Source of the DNA: Aminiphilus circumscriptus DSM 16581
GTDB lineage: Bacteria > Synergistota > Synergistia > Synergistales > Aminiphilaceae
NCBI RefSeq assembly: GCF_000526375.1
Contig: NZ_JAFY01000002.1
Location: 806,001-870,000 of the forward strand
Length of the DNA: 64,000 nt
Direction: 5' to 3'
Below the pieces are notes generated by a model. That model did no database searches, had not been told where the DNA came from, and worked only from the letters and a program-made list of their open reading frames with translations. The translations under genes were made by a program, and so were the position numbers. Below are positions 9,435-18,475 of the stretch, one piece after another; the first letter of the stretch is position 1, and each line of letters opens with the position of its first letter.

Positions 9435-11159
9435 ATGGGCAATGCGCAGATTCTTTACTCGGTGAAGGCACAGAGAGGACCTGTTCTCCGGTGCAAAGGA
9501 TGGCGGCAGGAGACAATCCTCAGAATGCTCGAGAACAACATGGAGAACGCGGAACATCCGGAGAGACTCGTCATCTACGGCGGTAACGGCAAGTGTGCGA
9601 GAAACTGGGAATCCTACCATGCCATCGTGAAATCCTTGAAAGAACTCGAGGACGACGAGACGCTGGTCGTTCAATCAGGAATGCCTGTGGCGATCTTCAA
9701 GACCCATAAATACGCTCCGGTGGTCGTCATGGCGACGACGAACATTATGAAGGCCACGTGGCCCGTCTTCTACGATCTGGAAGCGAAAAACCTGACGATT
9801 TTCGCCCAGTACACGGCAGCTCCATGGGAGTACATCGGAACCCAGGGAGTTATCGAGGGAACCTTCGAGACTCTTGGTGCGGTGGCCATCAAGCATTACG
9901 GCGGATCGCTGAAAGATCGGATCTACCTGACGGCCGGAGCGGGTGGAATGGGTGGCAACCAGAGCTGGGCCATGAAAATGCACGGCGGCGTGGCCATTGT
10001 GGTCGATACGGACAGAAAAATCCTGGAGCGGCGTATCGAGAAAAAGTACATGGATGTCATCGTGACCACCATGGACGAGGCGATCACCCTGGCGCGAAAA
10101 TCCGTGAAGAATGGGGAAACCCTGGCCATCGGAGTTGTCGGAAACGCGGCGGACTGCTTCGAGGAGGCCTACGAGAAGGGCTTCGTGCCGGATGTCATGA
10201 GCGAAATGTGTCCCTGCCACGATCCTCTTTCCTACATTCCCTCGGGATATACGCCGGAAGAGGCGGCCGTTCTCCGGGAGAAGGATTTCGACGGCTATCT
10301 CGCCAAGGCCCGGGAGACCATGAAGCGTCAGCTCGCAGTCATGCTGAAGTACCTGGATAAGGGCGTTCCCGTGTTCGAATATGGCACCAGCATTCGGAAG
10401 GAGTGTCGTGATGCGGGATTTCCCGAGAAGGAAGCCATGAGGCTTCCCGCGTTCGTGGCCGACTACATCCGTCCCTTGTTCTGCGAGGGGCGTGGTCCTT
10501 TTCGTTGGACCTGCATTTCCGGGGAAGTTTCAGATCTGAAACGCACCGACGAGCTCGCGTTGGAACTTTTCGGTGATGATCCCATCGTTGGTCGCTGGAT
10601 TCGGCTTGCGAGCAAACATCTTCCCATAGAAGGACTGCCTGCGAGAGTGTGCTACATGGGCTTCGGTCAGCGGAAGAAATTCGCCCTCGCTATCAACGAT
10701 CTCATCAGAAAGGGAGAGATCAAGGGACCTGTGGCGTTCTCCAGAGATAATCTCGATTCTGGTTCCATCGTCAATCCAACCTTCGAATCGGAGCGGATGA
10801 AGGATGGGGGCGATCTTATCTCGGACTGGCCCATGCTGAACGGGCTGTTGAACGCTTGCGGCATGTGCGACCTCATTGCCATTCAGGCCAATTACTCCAT
10901 GGGTGAGGCGGTTCACACGGGAGTTACGCAGATCGCCGATGGAACCGACGATGCCGATGTTCGGCTTGAGGTTGCCATGACGGTCGATTCCGGCATTGGT
11001 GTCATCCGGCACGCCCAGGCTGGGTACGAGATTGCCCGGGATGTCGCGAACGGCAAGGGCAAACTGACCTCGGAAAGCATCAAGGTGCCTCTTTGGTGGG
11101 AGCCCGCCGACAAGGTCACCTTCGGTCCCGAAAAGAGCACTCCGGTCAGGCCGAAATAG
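9435..11159 (+). CDS. hutU: urocanate hydratase
   Basis: Adds water to urocanate using a tightly bound NAD+ as electrophile, giving 4-imidazolone-5-propionate. The Gly-rich NAD-binding stretch (TAGAGGMGGNQ) and the family core around MSEMCPCHDPLSYIPSGYTP are present, and the protein is urocanase-like along its whole length. I chose the ATG at 9435, preceded by AGGAGGTG at an ideal distance, which gives 574 residues. The frame runs back to a GTG at 9375 (594 residues) with a poorer site. It follows the AcnX pair by 160 bases and is followed closely by the dehydrogenase. Confidence 0.96.
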   Translation: MGNAQILYSVKAQRGPVLRCKGWRQETILRMLENNMENAEHPERLVIYGGNGKCARNWESYHAIVKSLKELEDDETLVVQSGMPVAIFKTHKYAPVVVMATTNIMKATWPVFYDLEAKNLTIFAQYTAAPWEYIGTQGVIEGTFETLGAVAIKHYGGSLKDRIYLTAGAGGMGGNQSWAMKMHGGVAIVVDTDRKILERRIEKKYMDVIVTTMDEAITLARKSVKNGETLAIGVVGNAADCFEEAYEKGFVPDVMSEMCPCHDPLSYIPSGYTPEEAAVLREKDFDGYLAKARETMKRQLAVMLKYLDKGVPVFEYGTSIRKECRDAGFPEKEAMRLPAFVADYIRPLFCEGRGPFRWTCISGEVSDLKRTDELALELFGDDPIVGRWIRLASKHLPIEGLPARVCYMGFGQRKKFALAINDLIRKGEIKGPVAFSRDNLDSGSIVNPTFESERMKDGGDLISDWPMLNGLLNACGMCDLIAIQANYSMGEAVHTGVTQIADGTDDADVRLEVAMTVDSGIGVIRHAQAGYEIARDVANGKGKLTSESIKVPLWWEPADKVTFGPEKSTPVRPK

Positions 11160-11170
11160 GGGCGCTTTCC

Positions 11171-12139
11171 ATGAAGCCTTTCATTTGGATCATCGACGAG
11201 GAGTGGCCGGACTATGCCGTCGAGGAGGCCGTGTTGAAAGAGGCCTTCCCGGAGTGCACGATCCGGATTTCCGGCTACGAATACCGGGCCGATCTGGAGG
11301 CCTTTGGGAAAGATGCGGATGCGATTCTCTCCCAGATTTATGTCAAGCTGGACGATGAGGCGTTGTCAAAACTTCACCGCTGCAAGGTCATCTCCGTCTT
11401 CGGCGGAGGATACGATCGGGTCGATGTGGCGAGCGCGATGCGCAGAGGAATCAAGGTTACATTCGTACCCGGATATTGTGTGGACGACGTGTCGGACTAT
11501 GTCATCGCCGCCATTTTTCACGTCAACAAGAGAATCGACTCCTACAGAGATGCCATGCACTCCGGGCTCTGGGGCGTCCCCGCCATGAAAGAACTACCGC
11601 ATCGTGTTCGCGGGTCGAACCTGTTCGTCATCGGTCTCGGCAGAATCGGACGGGCAACGGCGAAAAAGGCAGGGCTCCTCGGCATGAACATTTCCGCCTA
11701 CGATCCTTATGTGGACGAGGAAACCATGGCATCCCTCGGTGTCCGCAAGACGGACCTGTACTCCGGCCTGGCTGCGGCGGATTTCGTGACCATTCACGCG
11801 AAATTGACCGAGGAGACCGATTCCATGATCGGCGAGCGGGAGCTGGCGTGCATGAAGCAAAGCGCCTTCCTCATCAACACGGCCAGAGGAAAGATCGTCA
11901 AAGTGGACGATCTGATCCGTGCCGTGACGGAGGGAAGTATCGCCGGGGCCGTGGTCGACGTGGTTCCCGTCGAGCCGCCCACGTTCCGGGAGGCGATTTT
12001 CACATGCCCTGGAATCGTGATCACGCCCCACGTCTCCTATCTTTCCCAGGAATCGTTCTTTGAACTGAAATCACGCACGGCGGGCAACGCCGTCAAGGTT
12101 CTCCGGGGAGAGCCCGTGGACGACATCGCCGAGCCCTGA
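11171..12139 (+). CDS. D-isomer-specific 2-hydroxyacid dehydrogenase
   Basis: A 322-residue NAD(P)H-dependent dehydrogenase of the phosphoglycerate/glycerate/hydroxypyruvate dehydrogenase family. The Rossmann motif GLGRIG is at 155-160, and the catalytic triad is R239 (NTARGK), E268 and H287 (TPHVSY). It has no C-terminal ACT domain, so it is not a regulated serine-pathway enzyme. It is not a normal hut gene. Set between hutU and hutI in one transcription unit, it could interconvert a 2-keto and a 2-hydroxy acid, for example imidazolepyruvate and imidazolelactate (speculation). The start at 11171 has only a weak AGGGGCG upstream, typical of translational coupling to hutU. Confidence 0.9.
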   Translation: MKPFIWIIDEEWPDYAVEEAVLKEAFPECTIRISGYEYRADLEAFGKDADAILSQIYVKLDDEALSKLHRCKVISVFGGGYDRVDVASAMRRGIKVTFVPGYCVDDVSDYVIAAIFHVNKRIDSYRDAMHSGLWGVPAMKELPHRVRGSNLFVIGLGRIGRATAKKAGLLGMNISAYDPYVDEETMASLGVRKTDLYSGLAAADFVTIHAKLTEETDSMIGERELACMKQSAFLINTARGKIVKVDDLIRAVTEGSIAGAVVDVVPVEPPTFREAIFTCPGIVITPHVSYLSQESFFELKSRTAGNAVKVLRGEPVDDIAEP

Positions 12140-12205
12140 TCCCATGTTGCTTTGGGCCGTGGTTGTCGCACGGCGAGCTGTTTTCCGAGAGGAGAGCCGG
12201 AAAAG

Positions 12206-13471
12206 ATGACATGTCCCGAAATCCCGAAGGCAGGTTGGTATATCGCGGGCGCTTCCCAGGTGGTGACATGTTCTTCGGTGTGCGGAAACGCCCCGGGCGT
12301 GATTGACGGCGGATGGATCGCCGGTTCCGGGGAACATTTGCTCGCGGTGGGAACGGAAAGGGAAGTCCGTGAGGCGGCGGATCTGGACGACGCCGAGAGA
12401 ATCGATGCCGCCGGGCAGGTGGTGTTGCCCGGATTCGTGGATGCTCATACACACCTTGTCTTCGGGGGATCCCGGGTGGACGAATACCTTGCGAAGGCCA
12501 TTCAGGAGGATCCGGACCTTCTTCGGGTTCGAGGCGTTCAGACAGGAATCGCTGCCACCGTGGCGGCGACGCGGAATGCGGACTTTGCCTCGCTCCTGTC
12601 CCAAACGGCGGGCCGTCTGTCGAACATGATCACCTGTGGGACGACGACGGTGGAAGTGAAAAGCGGGTACGGATTCACCGTGGAATCGGAAATCAAAATG
12701 CTTGAAGTCGCCAAGGCATTGGGAAACTGTCTCCCGGTGGACGTGATTTCCACGTTTCTCGGCGCCCACGGCTGGCCCCCGGAAATGGGAAAGGCGGCCT
12801 ACATCGATGTGCTCCTTGAAGAGATGCTTCCCGAGGTGGCGCGCCGCCGTCTGGCGGTTTTCTGCGACGTCTGGTGTGAAGATTCGCACTTCGACGCGGC
12901 GGAATGTGCCCGAATTCTTTCCGCCGCGAGTGCGCTCGGCATAGCCTCGAAAATCCACACGGACGCATACTCCTACATAGGGGGATCCGACCTGGCTGCG
13001 GAGATTGGTGCCGTCTCGGCGGAACATCTGAATTTCACCCCTCCCTCTGCTCTGCAGAAGCTGGCGGCTGTCGGAACGATCGGCGTCGTTCTCCCGGCGA
13101 CGGATTTCGCTGTTGCCCATTCCCATCCCTTTGATCCTCATCCCATGCGGCAGGCTGGACTCTCTTTGGCTGTTGCGACCAATTGTTGCCCTGGAACGTG
13201 GTGTGAATCCGTGCCGTTTGCTCTTGTTCTCGCTTGCCGACGGCACCGCATGCTTCCTGGCGAAGCCCTGATCGCGGCAACCCTCGGAGGAGCGAAAGCT
13301 CTTCGCTTGTCCGGGGACAGGGGATCGCTGGAGCCCGGAAAACTTGCGGATCTCCAGTTTTGGAACGTAGAACGCTGGGAGGACGTTTTCTACCGCTATG
13401 GCAGAAAACTAGTGACCAGGGTCATGAAAAGAGGGCGAGTTGTCGTGCAGGACGGTTGTTTGTGCGGGTGA
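12206..13471 (+). CDS. hutI: imidazolonepropionase
   Basis: A metal-dependent amidohydrolase that opens imidazolonepropionate to N-formimino-L-glutamate. Metal ligands H81 and H83 (VDAHTHLVF), the substrate-loop KSGYG at 152-156, H251 (KIHTDAYSY) and the SAEHLN region are present. The protein has 421 residues. Oddity: the last metal/catalytic Asp of the family, normally in a TDxNPG-like motif, appears as N326 in VATNCCPGT. The ATG at 12206 is preceded by GAGAGGAGAG; an earlier in-frame start (12152) adds a non-conserved stretch. It belongs to the hut operon. Confidence 0.93.
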   Translation: MTCPEIPKAGWYIAGASQVVTCSSVCGNAPGVIDGGWIAGSGEHLLAVGTEREVREAADLDDAERIDAAGQVVLPGFVDAHTHLVFGGSRVDEYLAKAIQEDPDLLRVRGVQTGIAATVAATRNADFASLLSQTAGRLSNMITCGTTTVEVKSGYGFTVESEIKMLEVAKALGNCLPVDVISTFLGAHGWPPEMGKAAYIDVLLEEMLPEVARRRLAVFCDVWCEDSHFDAAECARILSAASALGIASKIHTDAYSYIGGSDLAAEIGAVSAEHLNFTPPSALQKLAAVGTIGVVLPATDFAVAHSHPFDPHPMRQAGLSLAVATNCCPGTWCESVPFALVLACRRHRMLPGEALIAATLGGAKALRLSGDRGSLEPGKLADLQFWNVERWEDVFYRYGRKLVTRVMKRGRVVVQDGCLCG

Positions 13472-13500
13472 GGTTTTGCTGCGGAAGGGATGGAGTGGGA

Positions 13501-14109
13501 ATGACCCTGGAAGATGTGATGGCGAGGATTTACGACTCGAAGGATTTCACCGCCGGAGGCGGGGCAGCGTCTGCAGTTGCTGCAGCAATGGCTGCGTCTC
13601 TCGTGAGCATGGTTGCACGGTTGTCCGTGGGAAAGCAGTGCGGTCTTTCCGACGAAGTATATGAAAAAACCGCCGCAGAAATGGACGAGATCTCCCTTCT
13701 GCTTCGGGATGGTGCTGTGCGGGATCTCGAAGCATTCCTGGATATGAAGGCGGCCTATGCATTGCCCAAGGTGACGGAAACGGAGAAGGCGTTGCGGAGA
13801 GAGGCCATCGGGAAAGCCGCCTATGTTGCGGCCGACGTGCCCCGCCGGAATGCGTTGCTTGCTCTGAAGGTGGAGCATGCGGCGAGAGACATGAAGGGAA
13901 GGTCCAACGGCAATGCCGGGTCCGATCTGGAAGTGGGCGCGGTATTTGCAAGGGCGGCTGTAGGAGGATGTCTTGCCAATATTCGGGCAAATCTGGGGCT
14001 CATCAAGGATCCGGAGCGCGTTGCCGAACTGGAGGCGTTTCTCCAGGAGACAGAGATGGGAATGGAAACGGACGGGGTGGAAGAGCAGAAGGCGGGGAAA
14101 GCGGAATGA
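13501..14109 (+). CDS. fchA: formiminotetrahydrofolate cyclodeaminase (FTCD_C)
   Basis: A 202-residue helical protein of the cyclodeaminase family. It releases ammonia from 5-formimino-THF to give 5,10-methenyl-THF, feeding one-carbon metabolism. The family start FTAGGGAASAVAAAMAASL and the later KGRSNGNAGSDLEVGAVFA block are clear. The start at 13501 follows a purine-rich GGAAGGGATGGAG. It is separate from, and overlaps by 4 bases, the formiminotransferase; in animals the two activities are fused. Confidence 0.92.
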   Translation: MTLEDVMARIYDSKDFTAGGGAASAVAAAMAASLVSMVARLSVGKQCGLSDEVYEKTAAEMDEISLLLRDGAVRDLEAFLDMKAAYALPKVTETEKALRREAIGKAAYVAADVPRRNALLALKVEHAARDMKGRSNGNAGSDLEVGAVFARAAVGGCLANIRANLGLIKDPERVAELEAFLQETEMGMETDGVEEQKAGKAE

Positions 14110-14999
14110 GAAAAGTTCTTCTTTGCGAGTTGAACATCAGCGAAGGAACCGACTCGGAAAAAATCGGCGCCATCACGGCGGCTCTGGAGGATGTTTCCGG
14201 GCTTGTCGTGCTCGACATCAATTCCAACAGCGATCACAACCGGACCGTCTACACCTTCATGGGGGCTCCGGAGGATGTTCTCGAGGGCGCGAAGCGGGTG
14301 ACCGATGCGGCTCTTGCCCGAATCGACATGACGGTTCACAAGGGAAGCCACCCCAGAATGGGAGCGGTGGATGTAGTTCCTTTCGTCCCGATACGGAATG
14401 TTTCGGAGGCGGAGGCGCTCGGTATCGCCCGGGCGTACGGATCGTTTCTCGGTGGGAGGGGAGTTCCTGTCTATTACTACGAGGACGCAGCCACGAAACC
14501 GGAACGGAAGGTGCTCGTCACAATCCGGAAAGGACAGTACGAAGGGTTTGCCGAAAAGATGAGGGATCCCGCCTGGATTCCCGACGAAGGTCCTGCGGTG
14601 TTTCCTCCCAAATGGGGAGCGACGGTGACGGGGGTCCGTTTCTCTCTGGTGGCCTTCAATGTGAACTTGAGAACCGAGGACCTGAATGTCGCGAAGGCGA
14701 TCGCCAAAGCGGTTCGCTTCAGCAGTGGGGGTTTCCATTCCGTGAGAGCCATCGCGCTTCCTCTGGAAGAGAACCACCAGGTACAGGTATCGATGAATCT
14801 CGTCAATTACCGGATGACCTCCATTCCCGTCGTCTTCGAAACGGTGAAAGCTCTGGCGGAATCCTACGGTGTCGCCGTCGGCGGAGCCGAACTTGTCGGT
14901 CCCGTTCCCCTGGACGCACTCAAGGATGTCGTCACCCATTATCTTCGGGTCCACGATTTCAATATGGAACAGATCATTGAGGCGAAGCTGATCGACTAG
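14106..14999 (+). CDS. ftcD: glutamate formimidoyltransferase
   Basis: Transfers the formimino group of formiminoglutamate to tetrahydrofolate, releasing glutamate: the end of the histidine route here. It has 297 residues, as usual for the stand-alone enzyme. Family motifs are LLCELNISEGTD at the start, DINSNSDHNRTVYTF, and the His-rich HKGSHPRMGAVDVVPF around 80-95, which includes the general-base His. The ATG overlaps the fchA stop (ATGA). With HutH, HutU, HutI and FchA the conversion of histidine to glutamate plus methenyl-THF and two ammonia is complete without HutF or HutG. Confidence 0.95.
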   Translation: MRKVLLCELNISEGTDSEKIGAITAALEDVSGLVVLDINSNSDHNRTVYTFMGAPEDVLEGAKRVTDAALARIDMTVHKGSHPRMGAVDVVPFVPIRNVSEAEALGIARAYGSFLGGRGVPVYYYEDAATKPERKVLVTIRKGQYEGFAEKMRDPAWIPDEGPAVFPPKWGATVTGVRFSLVAFNVNLRTEDLNVAKAIAKAVRFSSGGFHSVRAIALPLEENHQVQVSMNLVNYRMTSIPVVFETVKALAESYGVAVGGAELVGPVPLDALKDVVTHYLRVHDFNMEQIIEAKLID

Positions 15000-15134
15000 A
15001 AGCGGAGAGGCCGGGAGGAACCGGAACCCAATGCTCTCCGGTACCGAAATCGCCCACGTTTCGACGCTGAAATCCAAGGGTTGTGTTGGTGGCCTGTTCT
15101 CAAAAAACCGTGCATGAGGGGAAGGGGAAGCGAA

Positions 15135-16352
15135 GTGCTCCTGACGGATGAAGAGAAACGAATGCTTGACGGGCAGTGCGGCAAAGGGATTATGAAGGCC
15201 ATGGAGCTTCTGGTCGCGCTGGGAAAAGCCTTCGATGCGGAGCGGTTGATTCCCGTCACGAGAGCCCATGTGGCGTTGAGTGGGCAGGAAGGGGATACCT
15301 ATTGGTGTGGTCTTCTCGCCGACGGAGGAGCCCGGTGCACGGTAATTCCCACGACGAACCCTGCCTGGGACGTGGCGAGCCTGACGAAACGCTACGAAGT
15401 CACCGCAGAGGAACTCGATCTGGCTCTGAGAACAGTCGATGTCTATCGACGCATCGGTGCGGCGTTGACTTTCTGTTGTACGCCCGGTCTTGGGACGAAC
15501 GTCCCCGCTTTCGGTGAACACGTTGCTTTTTCCGAGTCCAGTGCGACCCCATACGTCAACTCGATTCTGGGAGCGCGCACGAACCGGGAGTCCTCCGTCA
15601 GTGCCCTCGCGGCAGCCGTGGTGGGAAAAACTCCGCTCTACGGACTCCACCTGGACGAGAACAGGCGGGGGCAATTTCTTATCCGTGTGGAAGCGCCTCT
15701 CGAGGAACCCTACGACTGGGGCCTGCTCGGCTGGTACGTAGGGCGATTCACCGGATCGAGGGTTCCTGTTCTCCATATGCCCCATGTGGGATCGCGGCCC
15801 TCGCCGGAATCGCTTCTCTATCTCGGTGCGGAATTGAACACGAGTGGAGCTGTGCCGATGTATCATATCGTAGGGATAACCCCGGAGGCGCAGACGCTGG
15901 AGAGGGCCTTCGGAGGTTCTGTTCCGGAGGCGGAATTCGTGGTCACGAAAGGAGACCTGCAGGAGCAGGAGGATGCCGTTTCGGAAAAGGGCGGTCGCAT
16001 CAATCTCGTGATGCTGGGGTGTCCCCATTACACCTACGCACAGATCCGAGAGGTAGAGAGACTGATGAAGGGACGTCACGTCAGGGACGGTGTCGCGTTC
16101 TGGATACTCACTTCCTGCGACGCCCTCGAACTGGCATCGCGCTCCGGCGAAAAAGAGAGACTGGCGGAGCTCGGGGTCGATCTCGTGGCGGATACGTGTA
16201 TCGATGAGCCCTGCTGGAAATCCTTCGAGGGGGGGCTTGGGATCACGGATTCGCCCAAATGTGCCTATTACCGCGAGCGACGAGGGCAACCGTTCGTCAT
16301 ACGAAGACTTTCCGGCTGCGTTGAGGCGGCCGTCTGCGGGGAGGTCCTGTAA
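15135..16352 (+). CDS. aconitase X large (catalytic) subunit, paralog 2
   Basis: A second AcnX large subunit, also 405 residues when the GTG at 15135 is used. The GGGGAAGGGG site upstream supports this start; earlier ATGs lack a good site. It keeps the four shared cysteines (CCTP, LGCPH, ADTCID, DSPKCAYY) and the AFSESSATPYVNS, GARTNRESS and GAELNTSG blocks of paralog 1. It differs clearly elsewhere, including more length between the GCPH and DTCID blocks and a shorter CIDEPCW stretch. Two divergent AcnX complexes in one operon suggest two related dehydration steps. Substrate unknown. Confidence 0.9.
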   Translation: MLLTDEEKRMLDGQCGKGIMKAMELLVALGKAFDAERLIPVTRAHVALSGQEGDTYWCGLLADGGARCTVIPTTNPAWDVASLTKRYEVTAEELDLALRTVDVYRRIGAALTFCCTPGLGTNVPAFGEHVAFSESSATPYVNSILGARTNRESSVSALAAAVVGKTPLYGLHLDENRRGQFLIRVEAPLEEPYDWGLLGWYVGRFTGSRVPVLHMPHVGSRPSPESLLYLGAELNTSGAVPMYHIVGITPEAQTLERAFGGSVPEAEFVVTKGDLQEQEDAVSEKGGRINLVMLGCPHYTYAQIREVERLMKGRHVRDGVAFWILTSCDALELASRSGEKERLAELGVDLVADTCIDEPCWKSFEGGLGITDSPKCAYYRERRGQPFVIRRLSGCVEAAVCGEVL

Positions 16353-16774
16353 TGAGCGGAGTTGAACGAACCTATCGGTGCCGATGCATCGTGAAGGGAA
16401 GCGGGTGCGGAGAGGCCATCGTCTCTAGGGAACCCATGTGTTTCTACCTGTGCGATCCCGAGACCGGGACGGTCATCGAGAAAAGTCATCCCCTGCAGGG
16501 AAAATCGCTGGCCGGAAAAGTTCTTGTGCTCCAATCCGGAAAGGGGAGTTCCGTCGTGCAGGTGGACGGATTCTATCAGCTCTGGGTGAAAGGGAAACTT
16601 CCGGCAGCCATCATCGTCAGGGAGACCGAGCCTGTTCTCGTGTCTTCGGCTGTGGTCGTCGATGCCGTTATGGTGGATCGCCTCGAAGCGGACCCCTTCG
16701 ATGTCATCCGCGATGGAGACTGGGTGGAAGTAGATGCGGACGAACAGCTTGTTCGCGTCAGGGCCGCACCGTGA
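16352..16774 (+). CDS. aconitase X small subunit (DUF126), paralog 2
   Basis: A 140-residue partner of the preceding gene; its ATG overlaps the TAA of the large subunit by one base. The GKGSSVVQVDG signature carries the conserved Ser. It shares MCFYLCDPETGTVIEK with the VCFYLVEPETGVVVEK of paralog 1, so the two small subunits arose by duplication of the whole pair. Confidence 0.9.
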   Translation: MSGVERTYRCRCIVKGSGCGEAIVSREPMCFYLCDPETGTVIEKSHPLQGKSLAGKVLVLQSGKGSSVVQVDGFYQLWVKGKLPAAIIVRETEPVLVSSAVVVDAVMVDRLEADPFDVIRDGDWVEVDADEQLVRVRAAP

Positions 16775-16926
16775 CGGAAAAAGCTCCTTTGTTTGAAGAA
16801 TAGGAGCGGAATGGGGGGACAAGGGAAAAGCGAACGAGGAAAATGACCATATCCCAGTGAAGAAGGCGTGAACATGGACATCGGTCCCGAGAGGGAATGA
16901 TCTGTGCGCGAAGGAGGATATGTCTC

Positions 16927-17919
16927 ATGAAGGCAGCCCGGTTGTTCAAGCTCCTGCTTGCGTTGGCCCTTGTCAGCCTCATCGCTGTTCCCGCCGTGGC
17001 GGCGGAGTTCACGATCAAGGTCGGAACGATTGTTTCCGAGTCCCATCCCGACTACATCTGCATGCGTGATGTGTTCAAGAAGTATGTGGAGAGCGAGTCG
17101 AATGGAAAGATCAAGGTGGAGATTTATCCGAACGCGCAGCTGGGCGGAGATCGGGAACTCTCCGAATCGGTCCAGATGGGGACGATCCAGATCGCCCTTC
17201 CCGCCACATCGGCCATCGCGGGATTCGAGAAGCGGTTCCAGGTTCTGGACCTTCCCTTCCTTTTCACGAGCAGGGAATCTGCATTCGAAGCATTGGACGG
17301 CGAACTTGGCCAGAAGCTCGATTCTTATCTGATTCCTTTGGGATTCGTGAATCTCGGCTATTTCGAGAACGGGTTCAGGCATGTCACGAACAGCCGCAGA
17401 CCCGTGTTCGTTCCGGACGACATGAAAGGGCTGAAGCTTCGGACGATGGAGAATCCCATGCACATCGCCTTCTTCAAGCTTTTGGGGGCCAATCCGACAC
17501 CCATGAATTTCGGTGAATTATACACCGCGTTGCAGCAGAAGACGGTCGATGGTGAGGAGAATCCTGTGGCGATCGTCTATGACGCCAAATTCTACGAGGT
17601 TCAGAAATACTATTCCCTTACGGGGCATGTCTTCTCCGCCACGATGGCCCTGACGAGCAAGGCGTTCCTCGACAAGCTGCCCGAGGACCTTCGGGAGATC
17701 GTCATGAAGGGTGGCCGTGAATTCGTGCTCGCCCAGCGAAAGATGATCGCCGAACAGGAGGACAAGCTTCTCGAGGAACTCAAGGCGAAGGGCATGGAGG
17801 TCAACACCCTGACTCCCGAGCAGAAGGCCCTGTTCGTGGAGGCGACGAGACCCGTATACGATCAGTTCAAGGACCAGCTTGGTGAGGAAATTGTCGAAAT
17901 CGCAAAAAAGGTGAAATAG
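16927..17919 (+). CDS. TRAP transporter solute-binding protein (DctP)
   Basis: A periplasmic substrate-binding protein of 330 residues that hands a carboxylate to the DctQ/DctM membrane proteins. A signal peptide covers residues 1-24 (LLLALALVSLIAVPAVAAE). The family pattern of long hinge helices and a conserved Arg region (KGLKLRTMENPMHIAFFKLLGANPTPM) is present; that Arg normally pairs with the substrate carboxylate. AAGGAGGAT precedes the ATG at 16927. It comes at the end of the hut operon, so urocanate, another imidazole acid or an AcnX substrate is the likely cargo (inference). Confidence 0.93.
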   Translation: MKAARLFKLLLALALVSLIAVPAVAAEFTIKVGTIVSESHPDYICMRDVFKKYVESESNGKIKVEIYPNAQLGGDRELSESVQMGTIQIALPATSAIAGFEKRFQVLDLPFLFTSRESAFEALDGELGQKLDSYLIPLGFVNLGYFENGFRHVTNSRRPVFVPDDMKGLKLRTMENPMHIAFFKLLGANPTPMNFGELYTALQQKTVDGEENPVAIVYDAKFYEVQKYYSLTGHVFSATMALTSKAFLDKLPEDLREIVMKGGREFVLAQRKMIAEQEDKLLEELKAKGMEVNTLTPEQKALFVEATRPVYDQFKDQLGEEIVEIAKKVK

Positions 17920-17990
17920 CGATCATTACGTATGTGCGGCTCTCGTCTCGGACGGGGGCCGCACCTATTTCCGTGCGAGGGGAAGTGCGT

Positions 17991-18473
17991 ATGATTAAGA
18001 AGCTTGTCTATAATTTTGAAGAATATTTCATTGTCTACTCCCTGGCTTTCATGACGCTTCTAGTCTTCGTGCAGGTTGTCATGCGCTATGTCTTTCAAAA
18101 TTCCCTGTCCTGGAGCGAAGAACTTGCCAGGTACATCTTCTTGTGGCTTTCGTGGATCGGAGCAAGTTATGCGGTCAAAGAGAGAAGCCATTTCAGGGTA
18201 GAGATGTTTGCGAATAAATTGACGGGAGCGAGCAGGAAGTATTTCGAACTGTTCGTGCTCCTTGCATGGTTCGGTTTCTGTGTATTTTTAGCATATCAAG
18301 GCAGTACCGTGACGAGACATCTGCTGACGAGAGGGCAATTGTCGGCGGCCATGGAGATTCCCATGGCGTACGCCTATGCGTCGGTACCGGTGGGATCGGC
18401 TCTGATGGCTCTCCGTCTGATCGTGGAAATCAAGAAGCTTTTCAGCGGAACCCCGGGCGGAAAGGGGGCCTGA
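17991..18473 (+). CDS. TRAP transporter small membrane subunit (DctQ)
   Basis: A 160-residue protein with four transmembrane segments and the DctQ signature WSEELARYIFLWLSWIGASYA near residues 42-62. The start at 17991 has GAGGGGAAG upstream; the longer frame from 17934 is rejected. It sits between DctP and DctM and ends 2 bases before the DctM start. Confidence 0.93.
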   Translation: MIKKLVYNFEEYFIVYSLAFMTLLVFVQVVMRYVFQNSLSWSEELARYIFLWLSWIGASYAVKERSHFRVEMFANKLTGASRKYFELFVLLAWFGFCVFLAYQGSTVTRHLLTRGQLSAAMEIPMAYAYASVPVGSALMALRLIVEIKKLFSGTPGGKGA

Positions 18474-18475
18474 TC

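Noticed and set aside
13821-16289. Open frame of 822 codons on the minus strand
   Set aside because: Lies antisense to ftcD and the second AcnX genes, which have unmistakable family motifs; no ribosome site or recognisable domain.
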